The notes under the pieces were generated by a model that saw only the letters and a program-made list of their open reading frames with translations, was not told where the DNA came from and made no database searches. The translations under genes were made by a program, and so were the position numbers. From positions 62,001 through 126,000 of the forward strand of contig JAXGMN010000022.1 in NCBI GenBank assembly GCA_040768665.1: a stretch of DNA of 64,000 nucleotides. Direction: 5' to 3'. The stretch is from JABWBD01 sp040768665 (GTDB lineage: Bacteria > Planctomycetota > Planctomycetia > Pirellulales > Thermoguttaceae). Below are positions 43,177 to 52,516 of the stretch, in pieces (within the stretch, counting starts at the first letter, position 1; each line of letters begins with the position of its first letter).

Positions 43177-45528
43177 CTACGCAACATCCGGGAGCGGTTT
43201 TGCCACGGCAGGATTGTCGGCTGAGAGGATCACCTCGTCGTCGCCGTGGAGGAAGGCGAGGTCCTTTCCTTCCAGGAGCCGGTAACGGATGGCGGTTTGG
43301 TCCAGATCCACCTCGAGCAGGCGGCCGCGAAGACGCAGACGGAACTTGACACCGTCGTACCTGGCCGGCGGTCGCGGGTTGAACCGGATTTGGCCGTCGG
43401 AATCGCGGAGGCCGGCCAGGCCGTAGACGACGGCCATCCAGGTGCCGCCCATCGAAGCGATGTGGCACCCGTCGCGAACGTTGCGGCCGATGTCGCCGAG
43501 ATCCATCAGGGCGGCGTATTTCGTGTAGCGGGCAGCGGCATTGCGGTAGCCGAGTTCGGCTGCGATGATTCCCTGGATCGACGCGGAAAGGGACGAGTCG
43601 CCGGTGGTCAGGGGATCGTAGAAATCGAAGTTGGCCTTTTTTTCCTCGCGCGTGAACTGGTGCGACAAGAGAAACATCGCCAGGACGACGTCGGCCTGCT
43701 TGATGACGCGATGGCGATAAATTACCAGCGGGTGGTAGTGGAGCAGCAATGGGTGCTTTTCGGCCGGGGTGCCGGCAAAATCCCACGGTTTTCGATCGAG
43801 GAACGCGTCGTCCTGGAGGTGGATGCCCAGTTTTTCGTCGCAAGGGAGGAACATGCGGTCGGCAGCGTGGCGCCAGCCGGCAATTTCCGACTCGTCGAGC
43901 TTCGTCCGGTCGACGACGGCGCGATAGCGGTCGGGGGCTTTTTCGCGCAAGCTCTCGAGGGTGTTGGCGGCGTACCAGAGATTTTCGCGGGCCATGAGGT
44001 TGGTATACGTGTTGTTGTTGACAACCGTGTTGTATTCATCCGGCCCGGTGACGCCGACGATGCAGAAGGCTCCCTCCTTGCGATCGCAGAAGAATCCGAG
44101 GTCGAGCCACAGGCGGGCCGTTTCCACGAGGATCTCCGCCCCGCACTCGGTGAGGAATTCCTCGTCGCCGGTGACCTCGACGTACTTCTTGATTGCATAG
44201 GCGATGTCGGCGTTGATGTGGTACTGGGCCGTGCCCGCGGCGTAGTAGGCCGATGCCTCTTCTCCGTTGATGGTCCGCCAGGGGAACAGGGCGCCGCGCT
44301 GGTTGACCTGGCGGGCGCGCCGGCGAGCCTTGTCCAAGCCCGCGTAGCGATGCCTCAGCACCTCGCGGGCAACTCGCGGCATCGTGTAGGTCAGGAAGGG
44401 GAGGACGTAGATCTCAGTGTCCCAGAAATAATGGCCTTCGTAGCCCTGGCCGGTGAGCCCCTTCGCCGGGATGCCGGCGCCTTCGACGCGTGCGGAGGCT
44501 TGCAGCAGGTGAAAGAGATTGAATCGCAGGGCCTGCTGGCCGGCCGGATCGCCGCGAAGCTCGACGTCGGCGATCCGCCAGAATTCGTCGAGGAAATCTC
44601 GCTGGCTTTGGAGGAGTCCGGCGTAGCCGATGCGGAGCGCCCGATCGAGCGTCCACTCGGCGCGAGCCGAGAGGTCGCCGGCTTGGGCCGACGCGGACGT
44701 ATGGTAGGCCAGGAATTTCGTCAGGCGGACCGGCACGCCCGGCTCGGCCTCGACCGCGAGGACCAGCCGGGCTTGATCGCCCTCGCAATCGGCGGTGGCC
44801 GTCCAGCGGCAGTCTGTTTCGATGACGTGGTCGACGCCGAAGGCGAGCGCCATCTTGCTCGATTTCGTCTCGTGGGCGAGGAGAAAACGGTGGGCCTTGG
44901 CGGAGCAGGCTGTCGGCAGAAGAACGCGTCCGCGGAACCCTTTGGGCCGGCGGGGATCTTCTTCGTCCGCTTCGTGGGTGTCTTCGTTTCGGGCCTCCGA
45001 GACGATCACCAGCGGTGCGTCGGAGTTGAGCACCGTGACCTGATAGGTGACCGCGGCAAGGTGGCGGTGCTTGAAAGAGACCAGACGCTGCGACTCGACC
45101 AGGATCCGCTTTCCGGACGGGGTTTCCCAAAGCACGCGCCGGTCGAGCGTGCCGCGGCGCATGTCCAGGACCCGTTCGAAATCGCGGATTTCGACCTTGG
45201 CCAAATCGAACGGCTCGTCGTCGACGTAGAGGCGGATGATCTTGCCGTCGACCACGTTGAGGATCGTCTGACCGTGTTCGGCGAAACCGTAGGCGTCTTC
45301 CCCGTACACGATCGGCCACGATTCGTAGAAGCCGTTGATGAAGGTCCCGTCGAGGAAGACGGGAGAATCCTCGTCGAAACTTCCGCGGATTCCCAGGTAG
45401 CCGTTCGCCAACGCAAAGAGCGTTTCCGCTTGCGGCAGCAGCGGCGGATGGAATCGTTTCTCGACCAGGCGCCATTCGTCGACCGGGTATATGTACTCCG
45501 GCCGGTCCAGCAGCTCGCGCTCACGCAT
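43177..45528 (-). CDS. GH65 disaccharide phosphorylase
   Basis: A 783-residue cytosolic enzyme of the maltose/trehalose/kojibiose phosphorylase family (GH65). The N-terminal sandwich begins LVEKRFHPPLLPQAETLFAL ANGYLGIRGSFDE; the helical barrel has GQGYEGHYFWDTEIYVLPFL and the catalytic acid in GVTGPDEYNTVVNNNTYTNL, and the phosphate-loop neighbour VIKQADVVLAMFLL. The C-terminal sandwich closes with GGTWMAVVYGLAGL. It releases beta-glucose-1-phosphate from an alpha-glucoside, but the linkage cannot be read from sequence. It starts at ATG 45528, 22 bp after the STAS gene stop, implying one transcript. Confidence 0.92.
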   Translation of the reverse strand: MRERELLDRPEYIYPVDEWRLVEKRFHPPLLPQAETLFALANGYLGIRGSFDEDSPVFLDGTFINGFYESWPIVYGEDAYGFAEHGQTILNVVDGKIIRLYVDDEPFDLAKVEIRDFERVLDMRRGTLDRRVLWETPSGKRILVESQRLVSFKHRHLAAVTYQVTVLNSDAPLVIVSEARNEDTHEADEEDPRRPKGFRGRVLLPTACSAKAHRFLLAHETKSSKMALAFGVDHVIETDCRWTATADCEGDQARLVLAVEAEPGVPVRLTKFLAYHTSASAQAGDLSARAEWTLDRALRIGYAGLLQSQRDFLDEFWRIADVELRGDPAGQQALRFNLFHLLQASARVEGAGIPAKGLTGQGYEGHYFWDTEIYVLPFLTYTMPRVAREVLRHRYAGLDKARRRARQVNQRGALFPWRTINGEEASAYYAAGTAQYHINADIAYAIKKYVEVTGDEEFLTECGAEILVETARLWLDLGFFCDRKEGAFCIVGVTGPDEYNTVVNNNTYTNLMARENLWYAANTLESLREKAPDRYRAVVDRTKLDESEIAGWRHAADRMFLPCDEKLGIHLQDDAFLDRKPWDFAGTPAEKHPLLLHYHPLVIYRHRVIKQADVVLAMFLLSHQFTREEKKANFDFYDPLTTGDSSLSASIQGIIAAELGYRNAAARYTKYAALMDLGDIGRNVRDGCHIASMGGTWMAVVYGLAGLRDSDGQIRFNPRPPARYDGVKFRLRLRGRLLEVDLDQTAIRYRLLEGKDLAFLHGDDEVILSADNPAVAKPLPDVA

Positions 45529-45549
45529 GCTCAGGTTTCCCTCCGGATT

Positions 45550-45927
45550 CTAGCCATTGGAAAGACGGGCGACGGCAGCCTCCACGGAGCTTTCGGCCTG
45601 GAACGGAGCCGAGGGCGAGTTCCCAACCAGGCGGCAGAGCTCGAAGATGGTTTGGAGCGAGTCGGAAATGTTGCAGATGACGATCTGCCCGGCTTGCAGG
45701 CGCCGCCGCACGGCCAGGAGGGCGAGCAGCCCGATGCTGCCCATGAAGGTTACGTTCTTGAGGTCGACGACGACCCGGTCGACCTTGGCGTCGTTGACAA
45801 GCCGAAGCATGTCGTCTCGCAGCGCGTAGGAGGTCTGTGCGTCGCGGAGCTCCCGGACGTGGATGTTGATGACCAGGATATCTCCGTGAACCGTTCCGCT
45901 CGCGTAACTCATTGTCGTTTCATCCAT
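45550..45927 (-). CDS. STAS-domain anti-sigma-factor antagonist-like
   Basis: A 125-residue single STAS domain. VVDLKNVTFMGSIGLLALLA contains the conserved serine that is phosphorylated in SpoIIAA/RsbV-type partners, preceded by a beta-alpha start (GDILVINIHVRELRDAQTSY). It would bind an anti-sigma kinase in a partner-switching relay. No partner kinase or phosphatase is in the window. It sits 22 bp upstream of the GH65 phosphorylase on the same strand, which could couple that enzyme's expression to a signal. Confidence 0.88.
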   Translation of the reverse strand: MDETTMSYASGTVHGDILVINIHVRELRDAQTSYALRDDMLRLVNDAKVDRVVVDLKNVTFMGSIGLLALLAVRRRLQAGQIVICNISDSLQTIFELCRLVGNSPSAPFQAESSVEAAVARLSNG

Positions 45928-45961
45928 TTTCCGATCGCTTCCTGGTTGCGTTCATGGCATG

Positions 45962-46972
45962 CTAACTGGTCGTCGGAACGGCCGCCAGCGGATTGGTCCA
46001 GGCGCGATTGCCGTCCTGATCTACTACTTCGATCCGAATCCACCGGCAGCGGCGACGTTCTTTGCCGAACGACCACTCCGCCTTGGTCAATGTCTCGCCG
46101 GCTTCCGCCTGAACGACATGCCCTCCCGCCGCGCCGTCAAAGTAGAAAGTGACCTGCCTGGCGGGGCTGGTGGCAATGCGAATCACGCCCTCTTCGATGC
46201 GGCAGTCTTCGATCACCGGTCCGCAAGAGCTATAGGAGCAGCCGTTCTCGATGGCGCTGAGAATCGCGTCGGTATCGAGCGCGGCGGATTTGATCATCGT
46301 CCAGCCCCGGTTGATCTCGGCGGTCTTGTGAACGTCGTCGGTGGCCACTGCCGGCAACATTCGCCCCTTGTTGAGCAACTGGTCCCAATGCACCGAGTTG
46401 TGTCCCTTGTTCCACCGCAAGTGGCATACCGCGTTGAAGACCTCCAGGGCGATATACCCGCTCACTTCGGTCATCTCTTCCAGCGAGTGCGCCGTCCAGT
46501 AGGGATGGGCGTAAATCACTTTGCCGCCGACCTCGATCACCTCGTCGATGAGCGTCTGGGCCGGCAAGTCGCGGGCCAACTCGAAGGGATGCGGAAGATT
46601 CAGGCACACGAAATGGTGCGCCGGCGCCCCGGTGCCGGTCTTGGGATGCGCTTCCATCCCGCTGATGGCGAGAAACTTGTCGTCGGAGCATCTGCTTACG
46701 TCATTTGTCTTCCAGTGGTCGGTCACCGCCACGACCTGATAATCCACCGCGCGGTACTGTGCCAGGCGCGTTGCCACGCTCACGTCTCCATCGGATGTCG
46801 TCGTGTGGACGTGCAGGGCCGCCTTGTACCACTTCCCCGCCTGCATGAAAGGATTGGCCAATGCCTTCGCCGGAGAGGTCGGCTGCGATTGCGCCGCGGC
46901 TTCGAGACAGGGCAACACGGCCACCTGAGCCGCCAGCGCGCCGGAGATCTTCACAAACGTTCTTCGGTCCAT
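45962..46972 (-). CDS. Exported PHP-domain phosphoesterase
   Basis: A 336-residue protein. I start it at ATG 46972 (MDRRTFVKISGALAAQVAVL), whose RRTF followed by a hydrophobic stretch fits a Tat-type signal. The mature part has the PHP metal motifs WYKAALHVHTTTSDGDVS and YQVVAVTDHWKTNDV, then KVIYAHPYW and VATDDVH, supplying His and Asp ligands. The PHP fold hydrolyses phosphate esters with metals. The C-terminal 90 residues form a separate beta-rich region (VTFYFDGAAGGHVVQAEAGE). A calcineurin-type phosphoesterase is immediately upstream on the same strand. Confidence 0.8.
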   Translation of the reverse strand: MDRRTFVKISGALAAQVAVLPCLEAAAQSQPTSPAKALANPFMQAGKWYKAALHVHTTTSDGDVSVATRLAQYRAVDYQVVAVTDHWKTNDVSRCSDDKFLAISGMEAHPKTGTGAPAHHFVCLNLPHPFELARDLPAQTLIDEVIEVGGKVIYAHPYWTAHSLEEMTEVSGYIALEVFNAVCHLRWNKGHNSVHWDQLLNKGRMLPAVATDDVHKTAEINRGWTMIKSAALDTDAILSAIENGCSYSSCGPVIEDCRIEEGVIRIATSPARQVTFYFDGAAGGHVVQAEAGETLTKAEWSFGKERRRCRWIRIEVVDQDGNRAWTNPLAAVPTTS

Positions 46973-47020
46973 GATTGCTGACACCTTTCAACAGAACTTG
47001 GGATGCAATTGTTTCGTGGC

Positions 47021-47926
47021 CTAGCGCCACGCGAGTTCCACCGGGCGGCCGTGGACTTCGTGTGCGTGGTCCAAACAGTGGAGGGTCAAGCGGATGCCGT
47101 CCGGCTTGAGTTGCGCGTCTACCCAACCCCGCGGTTGTTTCGGGTCGAACAGCCAGGCCAACGCGGCAATGTTCACAAGGTGCAAGTCGCCAATCTTCGA
47201 TCGCCCCCAACGATGGCTGTGGCCGAAGACATAAGCCTTAACGCGCTTTCGCGGCAAGATCACGTCGTACAGAGCGGCCGTGTCGAGTAGAGCACTCGTG
47301 AGCATGGCTGGATCGTCTTTGGGAAGGGGATAGTGATGGGCGACGACGAGAGCGGGCTTGTCCGGCCGTCGGTCAAGTTCGGCGGCGAGCCACTTCAATT
47401 GTGCTTCGCCCATTCGTCCCGGCGTAGAGTTCGTCTTGTCCAAGGAGTCGAGCACGAACCAATCAGCGTGCGGAGCTTCGATCAACGTCACGTGTCGCTC
47501 GGCGACCGGCGACGATTTGGCTTGCTGTTCGGGAAAGGCGGCCCAGAAGTGCTCGCGGTGATCGTGGTTGCCCATGGCGAACGTAACGGGAACAGGAATC
47601 GGGGCGACCAATTCCTTCAACCGTTCATAGTCGCCCGCCTCGCCTTTCAGGAAGGCGCAATCGCCGGCCAGGACGAGCCCCGCCGGGCGTGAGTTGACGG
47701 CCTGATACTGCTGGCGTGCAAGCTGGAAATTCTCGTACGGATTAGCCTCGCGCAGGACCTTTTTGCGGTCTTCGCACACGTGCGTGTCGGCCAGGAGCAC
47801 AAAGCGGTTGGGATCGGTCGGAGCGTCGGCCGACCAGAGTCGACCTTGAAGAAGCAGTGACGCTACGCCAGCCCCCAGGGAATTGGCCAGCATTTCACGC
47901 CGCGACATTCTCCTTGGCAAAGCCAT
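47021..47926 (-). CDS. Exported calcineurin-like metallophosphoesterase
   Basis: A 301-residue protein with a Tat-like signal (MALPRRMSRREMLANSLGAG). The metallophosphoesterase motifs appear in order: VLLADTHV (DxH), LVLAGDCAF (GDx), FAMGNHDHREH (GNHD), VVAHHYPLP and YVFGHSHRWG (GHxH). The enzyme should hydrolyse phosphomono- or diesters outside the cytosol. The start ATG 47926 has GGAG 9 bp upstream. With the PHP protein 48 bp downstream it probably forms a two-gene phosphate-acquisition or sugar-phosphate unit. Confidence 0.88.
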   Translation of the reverse strand: MALPRRMSRREMLANSLGAGVASLLLQGRLWSADAPTDPNRFVLLADTHVCEDRKKVLREANPYENFQLARQQYQAVNSRPAGLVLAGDCAFLKGEAGDYERLKELVAPIPVPVTFAMGNHDHREHFWAAFPEQQAKSSPVAERHVTLIEAPHADWFVLDSLDKTNSTPGRMGEAQLKWLAAELDRRPDKPALVVAHHYPLPKDDPAMLTSALLDTAALYDVILPRKRVKAYVFGHSHRWGRSKIGDLHLVNIAALAWLFDPKQPRGWVDAQLKPDGIRLTLHCLDHAHEVHGRPVELAWR

Positions 47927-47969
47927 GACGATTTTCTCCACGAGTCAATGGGGGGCGACATTCAGATGC

Positions 47970-48078
47970 CTAGTTGGACAGCGCCACTTTAGAAATTGGG
48001 TAAAGATTCGCCGCCGTAAGTCCTTATTCATCGGTAGCTGCATCTTGCCCATTGTGAAAAATGGCGATGTCCAACTAG
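47970..48078. repeat. MITE-like 109-bp element with 17-bp arms
   Basis: The arms CTAGTTGGACAGCGCCA (47970-47986) and TGGCGATGTCCAACTAG (48062-48078) are inverted repeats with 16 of 17 matches. This is unlike the GGGGAC family and represents another class of small inverted-repeat elements. Confidence 0.7.
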
Positions 48079-48189
48079 TATCTAGTATATCGTCCCGCAC
48101 AGCCGGCAACCACGGGACTGCACCGGCATTGCCGCCCCCTCTTGGATCAAGGACGACAATAACCGGTATGGGTCGCCGAGGTCTTGGCC

Positions 48190-48270
48190 GCATAATCAGA
48201 TGGACAGAAGAGTCCTTCTATCAAGTCGTTCGCTACGTGGAGCGGAATAGCCTACCAAACGGCGGCCTTG
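48190..48270 (+). pseudogene. Possible RAYT / IS200-like transposase fragment
   Basis: The plus-strand frame near 48190-48262 reads RIIRWTEESFYQVVRYVERN followed by SLPNGGL. This resembles the C-terminal helix of REP-associated tyrosine transposases (EDEHFYQVVRYVERNPLRA in typical members). The HUH and tyrosine motifs are not present, and the frame continues without family similarity, so it is a remnant if the reading is right. Its proximity to the many palindromic repeats is suggestive. Confidence 0.4.
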
Positions 48271-48325
48271 TTGGGATTCACCGCAAGAATCGGCAGATCA
48301 TCGTTGCGGAACTACGCTGTCCCGG

Positions 48326-51300
48326 TCAGCGGTAAACCTTCGTAGCCTTGACCACAATGCGCAAGCTAGGGCCGGTGTTTTTCTGCTGGAAATCGAGCGT
48401 GGTCCGGTTTGCTCCGGGTGAAAGCGCGGGCAGTGGGCCAGCTATCTTGCCTGTTGCGATCTCGGCGCCGTCGGCACCGAATACTTGCCAGGTGGCCTGG
48501 TCGCGGCAGACGAGACGCTGCCCTTGAAGCAGCTTCGCGGGAAAACGTAGCGATCGATCGCCGATCGTCAGTATCGGGTTAGCCAAGAAAGGTTCGCTCT
48601 GAGCGGATGCATCTGCCTTCTCGGTCTTTCCAAGATCCTGAACTGCGATCTCGACCTCCAGGGCCGGCGGACTCTGTGAGCCGCCGCCGGGCGGATCGGA
48701 CCTGCGTGCGATGGCCCAGACGTTGTCGACGCCGTCCAACCGGGTGACGACTCGAGGGACCTCATACTCGCGGTCCAGCCGCTTCCAATCGATCTGGGCG
48801 TCGGCCCGGCGGCTGCCGAATGGCTGGCCCAGCGACACCACGGTGACCTCGGTCCGCGCGCTGAGGCCCTCGGGCCGCGTGCAGTCGAACCGCAGCGTAT
48901 TGGCGCCCTCGGCCAGCAGGGGCAAGGTGTCGACCTGGGGCCGGAACCGGCTGATCAACTCACCCCGCTCGTCGTACAGGACGCAGTCGTCGATGCTTTC
49001 CAACTCGAGGTACTGCCCGGATTGCAGGGTCACCGGGAAGGTCACCTTCGCTGCGGCAATTTCGAGCGACGGGTTCGACAATTCGGCTTTTTGGGCGGGA
49101 AGCGAGCGGATCGGGCTGAGCAGGATGTCGACCTGGCCTCCGGCCGGAATCTCGTTCAGCAGCAGGTTGACCTCCGAGATGTGCGCACGATCGACCGAGT
49201 TTCGGTAGATCGCGTGGCTTCCGCCACCGCCGCGGTACGGCCATTCATAGTTTGAAAGCCGCTCTGAATCCCGCTCGCGGAGCAGGATTTCCACGTAGCG
49301 CCAGCCGACGAAGTCGAGATCGACGTAGTGGTCGGAGATGCAGCCGTGATACTCGCGCGGGGATCGCAACTGGATGTTGAGCAGGGCGCCGCTGCCATCG
49401 CCCTTGACCCAAAGGCCCATGGCATCGCCGGGCATCATGCTGAAATAGGGATGCTGGTAGGTTCTGCCGATTTGCGCCCAGGCACCGCGAGGGGTGTTGC
49501 CGCTGTTGGCGGCGCGGAACCGCAGGCTCCGCCCACCGGCCTTGACGTCCTTGGTTTCCAATTCGACCCGGGCGCTGACGCCGGCCGCATTACGGCGGTT
49601 GTCGAGCGAGGCGAGATCGGCGAAGTCGGCGAGCACGGCGGCCTTGGGGTCGTCGTACGGCGCCACGCTATAGAGGGCTTCGAGGCGTGCGCGGAGCGGT
49701 TGGGCCGCGTACGGATTTTCGGTCGACCATTGTTCGGAGCCGTTGCCCAGCGCGCTGATGCGGTGCTTCGCCAGGTGCGCCGGGGTGAACTGCCACTGGC
49801 CCTTGGGATTCTGCCGCAGGCGAACGTCGCGGCCCGGCTCGCCGACCCGCTGCAGGGTAGCGTCGTCAAAATACCGGGCGAGGCGGAAGCGTTCGTACCA
49901 GCCCAGGATCGTGAACAGCTCTTCGATGCGGGCGTTCCAAGGGCGGCTGGCGGCATGGACGCCCTGGATCGACATGGGCCCGTCGATCGCCAGGTTCTTG
50001 GCGGCGAAATACTCCATTTCGTCGGGAAAATGTCCGCGGGCGACGGCCGAGGGCCCCCGCGGCGCCCACCAGCCCAGTTGCGGCTCCAAGAGATCGCTCA
50101 GTCGAAACCGGGATGCCAGGCGGATGTGCTCGTCGTGGAACTGCTTCATCGCCCACACGGGATGGTCCCACGCGCCGAGGCGCGAGTGGATCCACCAACT
50201 GTTGTGTCCCCACTCGCTTCCCTCCGTCACGCCGCCGTGGAGGCGCTGGAAGATGGCCCAGCGCATGGTGTCGGTTCCGAACCGGCTCCGCATGCCTTCG
50301 GAGCCGTCGAAGTAGATCATCTCCAGCCCGCACTCGTTGTAGACCTTGGCGATGCGATCGGCCAGTTCGGCGGCCAGCGGGCTCTTGGGATCCGGGTAGA
50401 AGGCGAGGTATCGCTGCTGGAGGTAGTCGACCGCGGTGCCTTCCGCATGGTCGGCCGCCTGTGTCTTGAAGGCTCCCCGCTCGCACTCCTGAAACGCATA
50501 GGGCGGCTCGCGCGAGATGGCCGCGTAGCGAATCAGCTCCGTTCCCACGCGCAGGGCGTTGCCATTGCCGGAATAGCTCCAGATGACGTCGTGGTTGGTG
50601 CCGGGAATCTCGTTGACGTAGATGGTCTTGTCGGTTGCCGAGAGCGGCCTGGCCAGGGTGTAGCGGTTCGACGCGATCAGGTGCGGCGAGGGGACCGGCG
50701 TTACCCAGGGGTCGTTCATGCTGATGCAGGCGGTGAGGGTGTGGAAGCCCGGTTTCAGGCCGGCCTGGCGAATCCGCTCGGCCACGGCCTTCATATCGGC
50801 AAGGCCGTTGGGGAAATAGGCCGTGCGGGGCTCGTAGTGGCCCAGCGAGCTCCACCAGCCATGGAGATGGATATTGGTGAAGCCGCCGCGGCGGGCCATC
50901 TCGATCCAGGCGTCGGTATCTTTCGCGGCCAGGTCGGCAAACAGATAGGACCCCCGGGTCTCCTCCGCGCCCATCGACCAGGGACCGCCGACGCGGGATT
51001 TCGGCACGGGCTCGTGCTCCGCCATCGAGCGGAGCATGGCGATCAGGTGCTGCCGCGGCCCGGCGGCCAGACCGATGCGGTGTCCGACCAGCCCGTGCTC
51101 GGCGGTCGTCGACGCGCGGAACCGCGGGGCCGGCGAGTGGAACGAGGTATCGACTTCCAGTGCCAGGCTCCGCAGGCAGACGCCCGACGCGTCGTCGGAA
51201 GCGAGCCCGGCCATATTGCCGATGTACTTCTCCGGAGCCGGGGAAAGCTGGAAGAAGGTGAACCGCTGGGCATCGGGCACGTCGAGCGCGGCAGCGGTTG

Positions 51301-52327
51301 CAGTGAAGTAATGTTCTAGAGCTTCGATGCGAATCGCCGCGCTGCCGGCGCCGCGGGGGAAATCCGCCACCAGCAGGCCGTTGTCGAGCCGCATCCGCCG
51401 CGCCTGGTAGCGCCGCGAGGGCGCCTGCTCGACTGCCAGCACGGGCTGGGGAGCGGCCAGAAGCTCGCGCCCGGTCTCTTTTTCCGTCAGGGAGAGGAGG
51501 GTGCCGTTGTCGCCGACAACCAGGGTGGCCCAGCGTGTTTCGAAGCGGGCAAGCTCCTTCGCGTCGGCCTTGGCCGGGCCAAGGTCCTTGTAGTCGGCGC
51601 TTTCGCGGCCCGCCGGATCGGCCAGGGCCGCTACCTCTTCCGCATCGAGCGACCGGCGGTAGATGCGGACTTCGTCGATCAACCCGGCATGGCTGGTCGA
51701 TCCGGACCAACGCCCGAGCTGGATATCGCCGCTCTGCCCGACCGGATAGTCCCACCTGGCCGAACCGACCTTCTTACCGTTGACGTAGGTGGTGATTTGC
51801 GGCCGCTTGAAAACGGCCGCCAGGTGGACCCACTTCTTCATGGGCAATTCGGAGAGCAGCGGGGCGGAGGCTTCCGTCCACGCCTCCCCGGCGACTCCAT
51901 GCCGCTGCCCCGGGCGGCCCATCCGGAACGAACAGGTTCGGTTGCTTACGAAGATCAAGAATCCGCCCGGGCTCCACGTCCCGCCGCTGAGGATGTTCGG
52001 GTACTGCGAGGTTCCCTCCCAATAGACCCAGACGGCCAGGCTCATCTCGTCGGAGCCATCGAGTTTCGGCATCGGCGGCAGGGTGGCGTAGCTGTCGGAG
52101 CCGGTCATACGCAGCGCGGTTCCGAACGGCCCCTGGACCCACGAGACGTTGTGCAATTCGGCCTCGCCCGCGGGATCGACGGCGTTGGTCGCGTAGACGC
52201 CTGCCCCTTCGTCGAAGCTCCAGGAGCCAAGCAGGCCGGGATCGGGGGCGTCGCCGGCGGCGGCCGTCGAGGCAACGGTCAGCATCCCTGCCAGGGCCAC
52301 TACACACAATAAGTTCTTCGTTTTCAT
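48326..52327 (-). CDS. Large secreted LamG-domain protein, glycoside-hydrolase-like
   Basis: A 1333-residue exported protein. I start it at ATG 52327 (MKTKNLLCVVALAGMLTVAS) with AGGAG upstream; residues 1-24 are the signal peptide. A LamG/concanavalin-like domain occupies about residues 30-235 (LLGSWSFDEGAGVYATNAVD, KKWVHLAAVFKRPQITTYVN, GLIDEVRIYRRSLDAEEVAA). The centre resembles a TIM-barrel hydrolase (RGGFTNIHLHGWWSSLGHYE, KVYNECGLEMIYFDGSEGMR). The C-terminal 400 residues are beta-rich modules. It probably binds and acts on an extracellular polysaccharide; no catalytic residue is certain. It follows the esterase at 52486 on the same strand, separated by a palindromic element. Confidence 0.7.
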   Translation of the reverse strand: MKTKNLLCVVALAGMLTVASTAAAGDAPDPGLLGSWSFDEGAGVYATNAVDPAGEAELHNVSWVQGPFGTALRMTGSDSYATLPPMPKLDGSDEMSLAVWVYWEGTSQYPNILSGGTWSPGGFLIFVSNRTCSFRMGRPGQRHGVAGEAWTEASAPLLSELPMKKWVHLAAVFKRPQITTYVNGKKVGSARWDYPVGQSGDIQLGRWSGSTSHAGLIDEVRIYRRSLDAEEVAALADPAGRESADYKDLGPAKADAKELARFETRWATLVVGDNGTLLSLTEKETGRELLAAPQPVLAVEQAPSRRYQARRMRLDNGLLVADFPRGAGSAAIRIEALEHYFTATAAALDVPDAQRFTFFQLSPAPEKYIGNMAGLASDDASGVCLRSLALEVDTSFHSPAPRFRASTTAEHGLVGHRIGLAAGPRQHLIAMLRSMAEHEPVPKSRVGGPWSMGAEETRGSYLFADLAAKDTDAWIEMARRGGFTNIHLHGWWSSLGHYEPRTAYFPNGLADMKAVAERIRQAGLKPGFHTLTACISMNDPWVTPVPSPHLIASNRYTLARPLSATDKTIYVNEIPGTNHDVIWSYSGNGNALRVGTELIRYAAISREPPYAFQECERGAFKTQAADHAEGTAVDYLQQRYLAFYPDPKSPLAAELADRIAKVYNECGLEMIYFDGSEGMRSRFGTDTMRWAIFQRLHGGVTEGSEWGHNSWWIHSRLGAWDHPVWAMKQFHDEHIRLASRFRLSDLLEPQLGWWAPRGPSAVARGHFPDEMEYFAAKNLAIDGPMSIQGVHAASRPWNARIEELFTILGWYERFRLARYFDDATLQRVGEPGRDVRLRQNPKGQWQFTPAHLAKHRISALGNGSEQWSTENPYAAQPLRARLEALYSVAPYDDPKAAVLADFADLASLDNRRNAAGVSARVELETKDVKAGGRSLRFRAANSGNTPRGAWAQIGRTYQHPYFSMMPGDAMGLWVKGDGSGALLNIQLRSPREYHGCISDHYVDLDFVGWRYVEILLRERDSERLSNYEWPYRGGGGSHAIYRNSVDRAHISEVNLLLNEIPAGGQVDILLSPIRSLPAQKAELSNPSLEIAAAKVTFPVTLQSGQYLELESIDDCVLYDERGELISRFRPQVDTLPLLAEGANTLRFDCTRPEGLSARTEVTVVSLGQPFGSRRADAQIDWKRLDREYEVPRVVTRLDGVDNVWAIARRSDPPGGGSQSPPALEVEIAVQDLGKTEKADASAQSEPFLANPILTIGDRSLRFPAKLLQGQRLVCRDQATWQVFGADGAEIATGKIAGPLPALSPGANRTTLDFQQKNTGPSLRIVVKATKVYR

Positions 52328-52335
52328 CTCTTGCT

Positions 52336-52516
52336 CCTGCGTCACGGATGGGTCGGATGTTCGATGGTTTCGTAAGCGTTTCTGAGACGGACGCTAGGGG
52401 GACAGGTCCATGTTTTCGGATGATATCTTGTCGGCGAAAACCACTCAACCGGCCGAAAAATGGACCAGTCCCCAGCCGCCCTGCGTCACGGATGGGTCGG
52501 ATGTGCGATGGTTTCG
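52336..52516. repeat. Palindromic element bracketed by a 37-bp direct duplication
   Basis: CCTGCGTCACGGATGGGTCG (first 20 of 37 bp) begins at 52336 and again at 52480; the two 37-bp copies (52336-52372, 52480-52516) differ at one base. Between them lie 107 bp with GGGGGACAGGTCCATG and AAAAATGGACCAGTCCCC. On the minus strand the duplicated block covers the last codons and stop of the 52486 esterase and the spacer before the LamG gene's ribosome binding site, so neither gene is broken. Confidence 0.9.

Noticed and set aside
43246..46152. A long plus-strand open frame opposite the GH65 and STAS genes
   Set aside because: Its translation lacks domain motifs and is a mirror of the GH65 reading frame; the minus-strand genes have clear family signatures.
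49328..51319. Long plus-strand frame opposite the LamG protein
   Set aside because: No motifs, and the minus strand carries a signal peptide, LamG domain and a ribosome binding site.
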